Part shown: piece by piece, positions 50,046 to 63,580 of the stretch
How the letters are laid out: the number at the start of each line of letters is the position of its first letter
How positions within the stretch are numbered: position 1 is the first letter of the stretch
Assembly (NCBI GenBank): GCA_921293015.1
Contig: OV121087.1
Coordinates: forward strand, 4,600,501 to 4,664,500
DNA: 64,000 bases
Direction of reading: 5' to 3'
Origin: Phorcus lineatus
Taxonomy: Eukaryota > Mollusca > Gastropoda > Trochida > Trochidae
Program-made: the position numbers and the translations under genes
Notes under the pieces: generated by a model
The model's database searches: none
Told to the model about the DNA's origin: nothing
Seen by the model: only the letters and a program-made list of their open reading frames with translations

Positions 50046-52841
50046 TAAAAGTGTATTGTAAGTCAATAAAACATTTGAACTTTTTGAGTGAACACAGTTT
50101 TACCACTGTACACCTTACAATGTGTATGAGGTACCCTCAACTGTCTTAATAGCGACAGATGTTTTCAACCTATACTGATATAGTTTCAGTTAAAATGGAT
50201 AAAAGAGACTGATATAGAAGCTATATAATCTGTAGACCTGCAGACGCCATCTGAGTTCCAAAATGATAACACATTGTATTGTTTTCTTTGTAATAAAGAT
50301 GGATCAACATTTGCCATTTGACTTAATGTCTGTAGCCCGACTATAGTTAAACATGAACATTTGTTTTGTCTCATTGAAGCTAAAAACTGTTAGTAGATAA
50401 AGCATTTCGTCTGATTATACATCTTAATCAAACTGTTAAGATTTTATGTAGACATACATGAATGAAAAGCTATTTTACGTCATATGTTATGTCATAACAT
50501 TCTAAAGAAGCGTGTTCATATAGAAAATAGTATATAGAGTTGTTCCTGTCTTATTTCGAACCTTTCTAAACAAAACGTGATTATTAGACAGTTTTTTGAA
50601 TTTGCATAATTAGAATTTTTTATGTCTTTTGTGAGTAACGAAATTTCACGTCTCTCCCTCATCCTTATAAGATGAATTACGTATGTCTACCAATGACTAC
50701 TGACTGATGACAGAGTTTATTGTCATTGATAGTTCTTGGTATTTCACCAATAACCACCAAATAAAGATGTGTGCTGATTAATTCATGTGAGGATATACTA
50801 GATTTTTAAAAATAGGATATTCTTACTTATACTTTTACACCCTTTTAACACCTTTTTGTCTTAGAACTTTGAATATTAACTTTCACATTGGGTGGAGGTA
50901 TTTTAAGAATGTATGTACTGCTTTGCTATGAAATGTTCGTATAAAGTAATCGTAGGCATTACAAATGTTTGTTTGATATTTTGGATTTAAAACATTGAGG
51001 ACGTACAATGAAATTAACTTAAGTAAAACAAACACAATGCCTTACATGTAAGTAAACTTCCATGGATAATCTTGATCAATTTCTCTTACCGCTTTATGTA
51101 GAAGTAAATCTGTAAGTGTGAAAGGTCGAAATATTATTATGTAAAGTAATATTATTAGCTAGGTCTCATAGAGGTCTCATGGAGGATAAATCTACATTTC
51201 ATCTCATGCATGCGTATGTGATTATGTTTTACGAAGTCATATCGTAACATTTGTCATCTTACGTTTCACAACTGTGCCATATTCTCGATATTATCATTTA
51301 AATTTTACTATTTTGAAAATGGTATATTGGAAGCTCTTTCTGATGCTGTTACAGTTTTGTTAGTATTTACTGATATGTGGTTAAAACTTCACTTATTCAA
51401 TACAATTACGAATATCTACACATTTTGAAAAATCATGAAAATAAAGTTTGTTTGAAACAACACAAAGTTTGCGGGGTATGTTTCCTGCGCCAAACATTAT
51501 TATATAATCTGAAGGAATGCACTTGTCGAGTTGATGGGGTTATCAATAATGAATGAAAAAGCAATTCCATGGTGAACATTTTTGTGAACAAACCGACCAA
51601 TAGACAGACATGCAAGTAGGCGTGTGAAAAACAATATAACCAAGCATTTCCGATTGGAAGGGGGGTGGGGGGGTACTCAAACGTAAATATTCATTTTTTA
51701 TCAACATGAACCACGGCAAGTTCTTCAGCCTGTCTTTATGTCTCTTAGGTCCTTTTTATGGGTATAAATTAACTTAAAGCTTAGATACACTACGCCTTTT
51801 TTATACAGAGGTTTCCATTACAATTACTAATTTGAAGTGAATTTTATGTTGAAATGTCAGCGCAGTCGCGAGTCAATTCAAAACCTTTAAATTTCAAGAT
51901 CTAAATGTCACGGACTTTCTCAGGACAATGTCAATTGAATAATAAACAATAGTCGTAAAACTCGGCTTGTACCAATTAATTATGAAAGACGTATGATTTA
52001 CCCTATTAGATTCTGTGGATCAAAAAAGGCATTTGTGAAGAATAATTTGTTCTTGTGGAATAAAGATTCAAAAGGAAAGTGCCACAAGCGTCAAGCTTCT
52101 CCAAATTAAAATATAACCACACCTTGCAAGTAAATTTCAAAAATTGTTTATTCAGGAAACATCGATATCCTTTAAATGAAACAGCTTAGCAACATTAAGT
52201 AATTATGGCTGAGGGAGAAATTATATTATCAATTCTAGTACATTTATCACAATTAATTTTTCGTCAGCTATCTAGAGCATTGATGAAATACTCCTTAATA
52301 ATCATCAATCGAGAACATCAATAAGTGATAAATGTTTGTGATAGGCACCATAAAATTGTTATTGATTTTGTAACATGGGGATCGACACACAGTTATATCC
52401 CGAATTGAACCTATGCGTGCTAAAGAGATTTTAGGTGGTTATTAAGATGCAAGAAATTGCGTTTACTGATATTCTTTCCTAAGCAAAAAATCTATAATAT
52501 CATCTCATTTTCCTCTCTATGTTTTCACACATTAATATCTCTGTAGTTTGCTTTTAGGATAAAAACTCTAATATGATAGTTCAGGGTTTCGTCTTGTGAA
52601 AACCTATTCTCAACCTCAATTCTATCAATATCAATAACGTCCATAAATGTAATCTGCTCTACCAGACCCAACAATGTGTATTATCGGAAGGAATAATGTC
52701 ACATTAATGTCACATTTTCCTCGACAAGAAAACTGATAAATTTGCATAAAACGTGAAGAAGCAAACGAAAAAAAGGGCACACTACATTGTAACTCTTATC
52801 ATCTAAAATGATTTTTTTCTATCTATTGCTCTTTCTACATA

Positions 52842-53125
52842 GGGGGCGGGGCCGTGGTTATCGCGTTCGGATCAAGAGGTATGTGGTTCGAATCCAAGCG
52901 AGGTGCTCGGCAACTTTGTCTGTTGTGGAAAATTGTTCTACATGCAGTAACGTTTGGGTGCTATGCTACACTGAATTTCCGTGCATGACCACCCATGGTT
53001 CGCTAGTTCCAGTCGATTTTCGCTCGATTTACAGCAATGCATAGCCATTGAACTAATACTAGCAGCCGTGATATAAGTGAAATACTTTTAAAAGCGGTGT
53101 TAAACCCTAACTCACCTCAACTCAC
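52842..53125 (+). mobile_element. tRNA-derived SINE, copy 2 (longer form)
   Basis: Starts GGGGCGGGGCCGTGGTTATCGCG, with a perfect B box GGTTCGAATCC at 52885-52895, and shares CTCGGCAACT with copy 1. It has an extra central segment (about 52950-53060) missing from copy 1. The tail GTGATATAAGTGAAATACTTTTAAAAGCGGTGTTAAACCC ends in CTCAC units. A short ACAT flanks both sides (52837-52840, 53127-53130). Block B has the uninterrupted site CTTTCTACATGCCTAAT at about 60678-60694, confirming insertion after the duplication. Confidence 0.88.
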
Positions 53126-53199
53126 AACATGCATAATACTGTTTTCAAATGGATTTTTATTCGGAATTGACTCACAATATAAACATGAAACATCAATCA

Positions 53200-53228
53200 G
53201 ACTGGAACTAGCGAACCATGGGTGGTCA
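53200..53228 (-). repeat. 29-bp inverted copy of SINE interior
   Basis: GACTGGAACTAGCGAACC through GGTGGTCA is a perfect reverse complement of 52986-53014 inside the neighbouring SINE, 185 bp away. It falls where the A/B alignment breaks, so it looks like filler at a deletion junction. Confidence 0.85.
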
Positions 53229-53689
53229 AACCTTTGAAATGTCTATGAAAATACATTAACAAAAAATTGTTCATCAGTAGCACAGGTCAATCCCGATCGA
53301 ATTTCCCTTCATCCCATGCCAGTGACAATGGAATCTGTTAAACCCGTATGATTGGCACCTTTATACCACTCTGGTCTGTATATTGAACTTGAACTCTGAT
53401 TAGAAAGGAGGTACAGAAAACAGTATACAACTATAGTAGTTTCTGTATAGGTTCAGCAGACTAAAGCTAAAATATTTGGGGAGAGCGTGTTCTCCTGATG
53501 GTCGTAAGGTCCTAACAGCAAGTAATTTAAAGAATAAACTTGTACGATAGCACATGAAAGGAAGATAGATATATAAGTATGCTGCATTTCAATGCTCTTT
53601 AGTTCGATTCATTATAATGACGATGTTGAGATTTTCAAGCAAGTCATCAATATGACCAATATCATCATTTGAGGTACTGTGGGAAGGAG

Positions 53690-53960
53690 GCGTAATTCAG
53701 AGTGGAGTATGTCAAGAGAAGCTGCTTGAAGGTGGTGCGGACCTGGCGGTATTCAGTACTTGACAATTACATGACATGGATTTGTCCATGTTTACACCAA
53801 GATTCTTGACTTGGGATGAAGGCTCTACACATGTTGAGTCGACAGAGATGTTGATGCTATGAACCTTTGAGAGTTGGTGTTGTGTCCCAAACACTATGAC
53901 GCCAGTCTCTTGACCTTCAGGAAGTTTGACGTCATCCACTGGTGAACATCTGAGGTGCAT
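53690..53960 (-). pseudogene. CR1/L2-type LINE reverse transcriptase fragment
   Basis: The minus strand encodes VIVFGTQHQLSKVHSINI, then VKNLGVNMDKSMSC, the segment that follows the catalytic YADD box in CR1/L2-type reverse transcriptases (normally ...T-x-x-IxFGT...VKNLGVxxD). The upstream part is frameshifted (VDDVKLPEGQET in place of the usual lead-in) and both ends are missing. Block B lacks it, so it entered or was kept only in block A. Confidence 0.75.
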
Positions 53961-55695
53961 AGCATAGTCTCATTAAAGGGTTAAACCTAGGTTTGTATCA
54001 ACCTGTCATGTTAATTTAAACATGTATCTGACACATCGTTCTAACTATAATTTACTCCTGGGATTTCATGTAATACCATTGCAAAGATAAGCGTTTTTAT
54101 ATTCTTTACATAAACACTACAGTAAAGCATTACTATTTACATTCTTGTCAATTCCTCTACAAATATTTGTCTCCTAATAACATTAAAGTTTATGACAAAT
54201 GAAATTAAGTTTTTCTTATCGGTGAATAGTTCAGACATTGCAGCTTTTTGTATTATTTACTTTATTCTCATCTTGATTAACAAGATATTTTCGTAAACTG
54301 TTAAGTCCTCTCATAAGTTACCGGAATTGTTTAGATGATCCCATAGTAATTGATTTTCAGTCGTGCAAGGCTGATTAATGGAATTATATGATTTGATGTT
54401 TTGGATAAAGGCACTGCAAAATTAATTATCAAATCCTTTCAAGTTAGATTGAGGATATCGATGACAATCAATAACATTTCTGTGTGTGATACAGGCTGTT
54501 TTAAAAACATATTAAATAATGTTCTTATCAATCAAGAGTAACTGTGATGTTAGCTCCTGTCAATGATTTAATTTACACTCAATCATAGCAGCGCTTGCAA
54601 TATAGGAACAAGTTTGATAGTTTTGGAACACCCTTCAAACAGACAAAATGTGAATATTCTTTTAACGTTTATCATTTTGTTTATGAATATCGGATATCAG
54701 TTGCTAGTCACTTTGCCATTTTCATTGTTAATTGATTTGATTTTATACAACATAATTCTTAGATTGAAAACGTTCCGTAATTCTTCACTGCAACCATATT
54801 TTTACCATCAATACTGCATAACGCCAATCGCAAACACAGTGAGTGAGCATGCTTTCATCACATGAAGGTATTGAGTTCAAGACACCTTTAGACAATTCTT
54901 TACCAATTTGCCAAACCATAACAAAGTCAACGCAAAGATATGAAAGGAACACCCCCTTCAATGGGATTATGTAGCCACAGATTAGATTCAGTTCAAAGCC
55001 TTTCCACACACCGATTGAAAAGACCAAACGGAAGGTGCAACACTCTGTCGCCTCTATGATCTTCTTTCATATACAAAACATACATTTATCTCTCTATTAT
55101 ATGGCTTCATAAAGATATTTCTCCTTTGATATGGAACAAAGAAAGGGCAATGAGATACTTAATCAAATCTTTAGATACTTTTAAAGGAACGCGCCCAGAC
55201 AGGACGTTTAATGTGAGTGAAAGTTACTCTAATTCAATACAGATGATTCATTGATTGAGTAATTTGTTTCAAAGTGTCCCTTGATGTCATCCTATTCTAA
55301 TAAAAGAAAACCTCTTTATCAACCTGAAGACATCCAATACATCTATTCCAAATTACTACAATCTTACCAAAAGAGTAATGCTGTTTACAACATGGCCATC
55401 AAGAGCCCTTTCGTGGAAATGTGAGACACACAACACGTCTGGGATGCCTCTTCATCTGTTAAATCAAAACCATCGAAACTTTCATATGATATTGATCTAT
55501 TACTCACCTTGACTTCTTGTTTTTGATGTTATTAAAAACATTTAATTTTCTCAGTTAAATGACATAAAAATATGACATTTTAGCAGAACAAAGATTAGTG
55601 AACAGATTATGCTCTTAAGAAACTACAGCAAGAAACATTGGAACATGTCTTAGTCGTGATTAAAGAGCTAATAGTTATAAAATTAATATGACACA

Positions 55696-58669
55696 ACATG
55701 GCATTCGTACATCATAAATTAAAACTCTTTATTAAAATCAAGATGCATATATGAGATATTTAAGATTATTGGCACTTGAAAAGACTTGTTTTGACAGGTA
55801 AAGTTAAGAGTTAATGTTCTTGCTGCTTTTAGCGTTACAACACAGCTATCGAGTAATTTGTCACAACTGATACGGCAATGTGAATTAAAGCCATAACAAG
55901 TGACCCATGGAATCATCAGCACGATAGACTCCTATGCCAGGACGCAGCACTAGAGAAATTTTAATGCATTCTCTTACCAGAAGTGAACAATAATATTAAG
56001 CGAAACATTGAGAACATTTAAATCCATTTGGGTACATTGATTTATCATGTTCCCTTAAACGATTTTACATTAAGACATAATTCTTCCAAATATTGTGTTT
56101 GATTTAAACAGTTAAATTTGCAAAGTCAGGATATACATGTCAGAAAAAACACATGGAAGCGATTTACGTGATAAAACATTTAAAACAAACTCATGGCTCA
56201 CTGGAGGGGAAAAGATTGTGTATTAATAAGGTAATAAACACTTTTGGTAAGGGAAACATTAATTGTCTCTTAAGGTAGTAAATCATAAATATATTGTATT
56301 TTGTAGGGTTTTTTTTAAATATAAGAATATTCATATTAACAACTAAATCTGAAGCATTCACCAGTCGTTCTGCTATCATTGTGGGTGTCCATGAAGATTG
56401 TGTGTGTGCAATCACAATAAATGAGATATCGATGAGTGGCAGGTGTAATTAGTTTCTTTTACAATTTCAACCTATTACAATTTTTACTTTGAATTTCTGT
56501 TTTTCTTCCAAACTGAAACACATCCCGGATCGGAGACAACTTAATTAAGGATAATAATTTCCTTAGAGCAATAAATGAGAATGGCGTTAAAGCACGCAAG
56601 ACTGCTGTCCACAGCGGCTTGTATTAAATGTGAATGTGGCTAACGAATGAAGACAGACATAAAACAATGTCTCATTCTTTTTGCGATATTTAATTCCTAC
56701 TGCAATCTCACCTATGTCGGCTTTTCATATCTTTAAGATTTCCTATAACTGCTTTGACAACATATGTCTAACACACTTCTTTCTGCTATTGTTCATTATG
56801 TATTCTTAGGGACTAGTTAAATCTCAAAATGTATTGTAAACAGAAATCGTTATCTGAATCTACAAAGGCGATACTTATCACGAAAATTCTAAGCATCAAA
56901 GACTCTCTCCTCAAACCTGAAGCATCCCCAATAAGGGTCACAGTTCCCTTCATCGACAACCTCAGCCACAACATCGTCTACCTCATCAAGAACAAAGTAG
57001 TACTGGCGCCACTTTTGATGAAGGTATTCTACTTTTAGCTTCAAATAACTTATTGTTTTTCCCAATATAATTATAGATGCATCCCGAAAGTGTGTTCTCA
57101 CCTATTAAAGTTAAAAAATGTATTTTGAGGTTTCTTTGAAGCATCATAGGATGAAGAAATAAAACCGACAATGAGGTGTTTAAAGGACAGTAGTGACGAT
57201 TGAATGTTCCTCAACAGAATATAATTCCACACCACATAGTGAAATGTAACAGTCGTGGCACCTCGTTGAAGTTACAAGTCAAATTTTCCAAAACTCCAGT
57301 AATCTTTCTTCGTTGTAAAATCTCTTATAGGGAATCAAGAGCGTTCCATTAGCAATGTAGTGTGTCTTTGGAAAACCATATAATAAAAATCTGACCGAAT
57401 CTGCCTATTTCATCCTGCCGAAATAAAATGTGTTTCACCATCAATTTGGCAACCAAAATATTGTTTGTAGACTAATTATGCCTGACAAACGAAGGTTTAT
57501 ATTGTATTCTATTATATTCTAAACGAAATCCAAATTAAATTATATTGGACTAGGTTGCGCAAATATGTGAATAAACTGCTAGTTTCGAGCTATACATATT
57601 TTTTTAGTTCTGGAATAATCCTAAACTAATAAGTGGTGAATAACATAAACGGTATTAATACTATCAATTAAGGTTCATGTTGGTAAATTTTGTCTTTTAT
57701 TTTAATTTTGTCATGTTCAAATTTAGTTTCGAGATAACAGGCTTACCCGAACAGGTGGTTGTACAAAACAGAACTTACGTCCAACTTTATGCCTTATATT
57801 CTGCATCTATATATGTTATCTATCTTCAACTCTGGGTTGCTGTTAATTTTGTATGTACAAGGTTATTGTTTAATTGACAAAAACTGAACAATATAAGGCA
57901 GATACGGGCATACTTGCATATAAGGATTTCATGCTTTTTACCACATTCCGTTTCATACCATCATTTAGAAAAATGACCAAGTGTATATCAGCTGGTTTAT
58001 TGAATAGTTACAAGTTTTTATTCTGAAGAAAGGATAGCTCTTGACGATACCCCATCTGTGGATCCAGTAATATTTACTATGGATTTCCCATCCTTTTAAT
58101 GGAATAGCAAATCATGAAATACTGAATTGGAGAAAAGACCTCCATCATATGTAAACAGTGAAAATACTTCTATGGCAGTCTGATGAGAACACCTTATGAT
58201 AGCAAAATGAGTTAGCACACGTTTTTAGGCAATTCCGAATGATCATTTTGATGAGAGCTCTTAAAAACATTCAACCATTTCTCGATGAATGCAGAAAGAT
58301 TTGCATTCATACATGGACATGTACCTCGTGCATTCATACCTGGTGACGTCACAATCTAATAGAACAAATTGACGCAACGGCATGTTCGGTTATGACAACT
58401 GTGCATTACAGTGGTTCTTTTGCAAAATAAGAAATGTAAGCAACTCATCATCCTCATAGCAGCATCAAAGTTAATATAATTTTATACAATTTTTTGCTGT
58501 TGTACATCGATAGAGGCACGAAAAATGTTAAACAATACTTAATTGAAATTACAAAGTTTAACAAGTCTTTGCTGATAATCAAAGAGATGACATATCAATG
58601 GTAATCTAGCAATACAATTTCAATATCGCTGCCACTTACTAAAACGATTTAGCGATGTGCAGGAACAGC
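55696..58669. other. Spacer between duplicated blocks A and B
   Basis: Mostly featureless AT-rich DNA apart from block R copy 3. A slightly GC-richer segment at 56910-57010 reads on the plus strand as a peptide with RVTVPFIDNLSHNI, faintly like the end of a retroelement reverse transcriptase, but this is too short to assign. Confidence 0.5.
57215..57580 (+). repeat. Three-copy block R, copy 3
   Basis: Begins ATAATTCCACACCACATAG, then GTAACAGTCGTGGCACC, AAAACTCCAGTAATCTTTCTTCGTTG, CTTATAGGGAATCAAGAGCGT, TCTGACCGAATCTGCC and GAAATCCAAATTAAATTATAT. Same strand and order as copies at 32.4 and 43.4 kb. Confidence 0.6.
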
Positions 58670-59379
58670 TGTCGTCTGTTAGAAATGAGGTCAATTTCCT
58701 CAAGGGGCTTTTCGTGAACTTGCCAAATAAATATCTATCTGATTAGGAAAATGACAAGTGTGAGTTCCTTGAGTCGGAAGAACAACACACGGTTCGTTTG
58801 AAAACGACTCCGCTAATCCATTCACAATAGACTTCTTTGAGTTACAGGCGTCTGTTTGATTCAAATATGATGATACCATACATATCAGACTGAAAGAAGG
58901 TCTGCTTACATGTCACTGATGTCATCCCTGTTGGTTTCTGAAACAATATACAGTGTTATAAAAGAAACAAAAAAAGCATTTGAACATTTTGTATGAGTGG
59001 AAGCAATTTAACCACTGTACACTTTAAATTGGCACACGGTACAGTGCTATCTTCGACAGATTTTTTCAACATTTAATTCCGGATGATACAATCGTAATTC
59101 TTCTTGGATATTTGCTCCTTGTGAGTGGTAAAATTTTAATTTGTTTACCTCATGTTAAATGACAAACAATGTAAGTCAATTTGTGACATGTTACTGATAA
59201 TACAATTTATTTTCAATGCTAGCGCCTGGAATTTCACCACTTACAAAACCATTAAGATGTTTACTGATAATTTCATTATAGTTAAGTAAAAGATATAAAT
59301 ATTAGTAAATATTCAGAATATTCTTACTTGCTTATCAAAGCTTTTCTGAAAAATGTTTAACACTTTCAAAATATTCAAA

Positions 59380-59947
59380 ATATATCATGCTTTTAAAACA
59401 TCTCGTCTGGATTATTGCAATGCACTTCTGATGGGTGTCCCGAACAATCAGATACAGAACCTCATGAAAGTGCAGAATACTTCAGCAAGTGTGATCTCTC
59501 AGTCCAGGAAATCTGACCACATCACACCCTATCTATTTTCACTCCACTGGTTTCCTATACAATACCGGAAACTGTATAAAACTCTTCTCCTCGTCTTCAA
59601 AATCATCCATGGTTTAGCTCCAAAGTACCTCAGTGATTTAATCCAGTCCTAAGCTCCTGCACGTTCCCTTCGATCTAGTGATCAGTGTCTGTTGGTAACT
59701 CCTGTGACTAAGACGAAAACTTATCGAAACTGCTGGACCTAATCTCTGGAACAATCTTCCATATAACATCAGAACAATTCAAGATATAAGTACCTTCAAA
59801 TCTGATTTAAAACTTGTCTCTTCTCTGAAGCCTTTGAACATTACTATCAGCAACATTTCAGAGCTCAAGCGCCTTTGAGCATATTATGGATATCGGCGCT
59901 ATACAAGTATTTGGATGATGATGATGATGATGATGATGACGATGATG
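59380..59947 (+). pseudogene. L2/CR1-type LINE 3' end
   Basis: Encodes the end of a reverse transcriptase: HAFKTSRLDYCNALLMGVPN, then TPYLFSLHWFPIQYR, IIHGLAPKYLSDLI, a stop and frameshift near 59650, and, in other frames, LWNNLPYNIR. It closes with the 3' UTR signature GATATCGGCGCTATACAAGTAT and a (GAT)n tail at 59913-59947, the usual terminus of these LINEs. It is strongly 5'-truncated, lacking the catalytic YADD. Block A has no copy at the matching place (about 50.85 kb). Confidence 0.88.
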
Positions 59948-62415
59948 TCTTATGATATCCGATGTCCAATTTATTGAAAGTATTCGAAGAATCAGAATGT
60001 TTATCATGCATTTCTGATAACTATATAACCAGTATAAATTTTCTCCTTTCAGAAAAACTGCTTACCAACAATAACTCATCCAGGCCTGGCAAGAGATTAT
60101 ATTGTGAATTCGAGTACATTTATCACAATTAAATTTTGTCGTCAGCTATCTAGTGTATTTGGAGAGAAAAACCCTTTAAGAATTATTAATCAAGAACAAA
60201 AAAGTGATTAATGCTTGTTTGTGATAGGAACCATAAAAGTGATATTGATTTACCAGATCAACACACTTTTGTATCCAGAATAGAATATATGCGTGTTCAA
60301 GAGCTTTTGGGTGGCTATAAATGCATTGCATTTACAAAATGATATTTTTTCCGAAATTTAAAATCTATAATATCAGCTTTTCCTCTCTTGGTCTTAAAAC
60401 TCTACTACGAAATTGAAGTCTTTGGTCCTGTGGAAATTATCCTTAATAGCATAATTCTATCATCAATAACATCCATAATTGAAATCTGCTTTCCCGGACC
60501 CGACAGTGTGCATAATCATGAGGAATTAATTTTTGTCGATAACGAAACGGATACATTTCTATAAAACGTAAATATGCTAAAGAGAAAAGGTGCATTTTAG
60601 CACTTGAAATTAGGAAGGAACACTACATTGAGTTTTGACACCTTAAGTGAAATCATCCTTTTTCATATGTTGCTCTTTCTACATGCCTAATTGCCTAATA
60701 CTCTTATTAAATGGATTTTGTGTTGGAGTCTACTCAGAATAGGAAAATCAAACGTCAATCTCAAATCTGATTATGTTCTTTTCTGTGTGCATGTATTAAG
60801 TGTAGAGAAAAGATAACCGCTTATACAACTGACATCATTGTTCATCTAACATAGATTCTAAATGGCGTAAGAGTTGTTGTTATCTTTATAAATGTTCGTT
60901 CCTTCTAGACCATTAATCCTTTAAAGCCTCATTCACCCAATTCACCATTCCAATTCCTGTGACAGTTTCCAACTGCACGAGAATCTGTTAAACCCATATG
61001 ACTGGCACCTTAATATTTTTCTTGTCTGTATTTGGTGCTTGAACTCTGATTAGAAACGTGGTAAAGAAAACAGAATATCGACAATAGTAGTTTCTGTAAA
61101 GGTTCTCTTGACGTAAAGATAAAATATTCGGGTAGGATATGAGTTATTTTGATCGTCGAATCAGGTCATATTAGCAAGTCATTTAAAGAATAAACATGTA
61201 CGATTGATTCACATTATTCCTCGACATCTTTGTAAAGGAGGCTTGTAAGGACGCTTGGAAGATAGACCTATTTAAGAGTTAAATGGAGATTGTATCGCTT
61301 TAAAAAATCATATCCCGTTTTTCGGATATATTAGGTATGATAAATAGGCATCCCATACTAAAACTATGACACGATTTTCAAACTTATATATACTTACATA
61401 ATATTTTCTTCATTTAGCAGCTTCTAAAATGCAGGTTGTGAAGGAGAAAGGTATATACTAAGTTGCAGAGCAGATATTCTGAGGTTTGAAAGAATCCGAC
61501 CAGACAGGTATTACGATGCCAATCACCAAGGCTTAATGGATTGTCCTTCGCTTGAAAACTGTGCAGAGAATGTAATATGCTGGTTTGGACTTTTTACCTG
61601 TGGTACTGAATGGCATGATGAAACTGGGTTGAAATTTTTCGTTAATTGGTCCTCTTATGGATGATTGAAAATGGCATCGTAATTGAAAATTTAACAAGGA
61701 GAATGTTTGCATAATTTTCAAGTATAATGTTAGTAACTTTTTCTCTGAATGACCAAAGTTGCTCTTTTTTAGTTGTTACGTGTGTAATGAAGGTTACAAG
61801 TCTCGCTTTAAAAGACGTTTTCTTCCTATAAAAATTATTAATAGAGAGCATATGCCACAAAATATTTTGTTGTCATGAACCCTCGCAACATATAATCTAC
61901 ATTTAAGCATTACCTGTTGCTTCCTCTACAACCATTTGGCCCGGAATAACATAATATTTATGACAAATTAAGTTTCTATCATTAGTGAATTAGAGGAACA
62001 CATTGTAGCTTATTTTGTTATATTTACGTTATCATAATCTTGTCTAACTATATTATTTAGTAACATGTTAAACCCTGCTAAGTATCGAGAATAGATTTGA
62101 TGATCATATATAGTAATTGATTTTCAGTCATACAAGGTTGATTAATGTATTTCTATGCTTTGACGTTTTGATTAAAGGCACTGTAAAATTAATTATCAAA
62201 TTCTTTCAAGTTGGATTGAGGATAATTATGACCTTCAATAACAAATTGCGCGTTTGTGATAAAGACCGTTTGAACATCATATTTGAATAATGTTCTTATC
62301 AATTAAGAGTTACTGTGCTCTTAGCTCCTGTCAATATTTTTCATTTGCATTCAACCACATAGAATATTCTTTTAACTTTCATTATCATATATGAATATCG
62401 GATATGAGTGGCTAG

Positions 62416-63580
62416 ATTCAGATTTGTTTATTCAGTATTTCAGGCCTAAAGGCCTATAGTACAAGTACAGTTGAAGTATTAAGTGGTACATGTGGCGGTG
62501 ACATTTCTTACAAGGAATACATGTTTTAAGTAGATTGCAAGAGATTTAATAACATCAGTATTTTTAGAATTTAACAGATGTGACAAAATTTGTTTATCTC
62601 TAACTAGTAGTAATACAAAAGATAAATATCTGCTTCTTAAATGGGAATACATTGAACATACAAACAATACATGAAATTCATCTTCAATATTGCCCGAGTT
62701 ACAATTTCTGCAAAAACTTAACTTATCATCTATTAATACACCATTTGTTTGTCGTAGGGAATTGATTCTAAAATCATGTAAACTAATTCTAAATTTACAT
62801 AGTGTCCGTCTTAAAGATTTATCTTCTAAATTCATAATATAAAACACGGGTTCTAACAAAGATTTATGACAAGAGTAGTGTTCTAGATACCTTGAGTTAT
62901 TAATTGACATGGACCATTCCTGGTAACAAATATCTTGAAGGCGTTGCTTAAAGACAAATAAAAACTCATTTTCATTGCCAACCTCTTGCAAGATCCATAC
63001 AAAAGAAAATCCAGTCGAAAAAAGCAGTTGTCTAACTTCTGATGCCCAATTTTTCCTCCCAATATCATCTTGCAACTTTGAAAAGAGATAACTTTGCCTA
63101 GGGTATCTATATGAATCCATTTTTGATAATTTCAACCAATACTTAACAACTCTTAATCTACTTTGAACAAATAAATTACAACGACCAATTTCCCCTAATT
63201 CAGCCTTGTTTGATGCATATTTTCCCAAATTTAGAAAATATTTAAAATATGTTGCATGTACTTTTTCTATGCAATGAAAATATTTAATACCCCAAATTTC
63301 TGAGCCATATAAAAGAATTGGTAGTATCTTACAGTCGAAAATGGTACATGCTGTTTTGAAGGAAAAAAAGAATTCTTTTTAAATAATTTATAAACAGATT
63401 TTGCAGCCTTAGAGGCTTGAGAAGCTAAGCTTTTACAAGCTACTGACCAATTAAGTTTGGAGGAGAATATTAAACCCAAATATTTATAATATGTAACAAT
63501 TTTAAGTCTTGTATTTCCATAATACCATATTTCATCCTTTTTTAACACACCTCCATTTCTGAATACAATAATATTCGTTT
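62416..63580 (-). mobile_element. 5'-truncated LINE (mollusc I/Nimb-type), with target duplication
   Basis: The minus strand encodes the post-catalytic part of a non-LTR reverse transcriptase. The first segment, TYYKYLGLIFSSKLNW with ASKAAKSVYKLFKK (63548 down), is followed by a frameshift near 63350. Then come ILPILLYGSEIWG, KYWLKLSKMDSYRYP, LGRKNWASEVRQLL-like and a C-terminal zinc-like CRNCNSGNIEDEFHVLFVC, ending at a stop at 62479. The 3' end shows AATAAA about 15 bp before the terminus at 62416. It is flanked by an 11-bp duplication, TGAGTGGCTAG (62405-62415 and 63581-63591). Block A has the unfilled site (CAGTTGCTAGTCAC near 54699). Truncation and the frameshift make it inactive. Confidence 0.9.
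62479..63228 (-). pseudogene. LINE ORF2 C-terminal open frame
   Basis: A 249-codon frame that is the longest intact piece of the LINE at 62416-63580. It covers the region after the reverse transcriptase thumb to the C-terminal cysteine/histidine-like motif (CRNCNSGN, then EFHVLFVC). Its ATG is internal to the original protein, so it is not a gene start. Confidence 0.85.

Larger units (their letters stand above)
49570..55695 (+). repeat. Segmental duplication, block A
   Basis: Direct, collinear, moderately diverged partner of 58670-64000. Matching landmarks (A to B) include TTTCCTCAAGGG at 49575/58693, ACCACTGTACAC at 50103/59010, GGATATTCTTACTT-like at 50815/59318, TTTATCACAATTAA at 52244/60118, TGCTCTTTCTACAT at 52827/60671, TTGAACTCTGATTAGAAA at 53389/61040, TTAATTATCAAAT at 54422/62189, and CAATCTTACCAAAAGAGT at 55360/63779. 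A final shared GTGATTAAAGAGCTAAT is at 55655/63962. Parts of A (about 51.0-52.1 and 54.75-55.3 kb) lack a counterpart. No conserved gene was recognised inside. Confidence 0.85.

Noticed and set aside
53712-53960. Independent 82-residue protein on the minus strand
   Set aside because: Its core is a CR1/L2 reverse transcriptase segment with frameshifts, so it is treated as a LINE fragment.
56829-57101. Possible reverse transcriptase end (RVTVPFIDNL) on plus strand, or acidic peptide on minus strand
   Set aside because: Only about 30 readable residues, ambiguous strand, no flanking domain.
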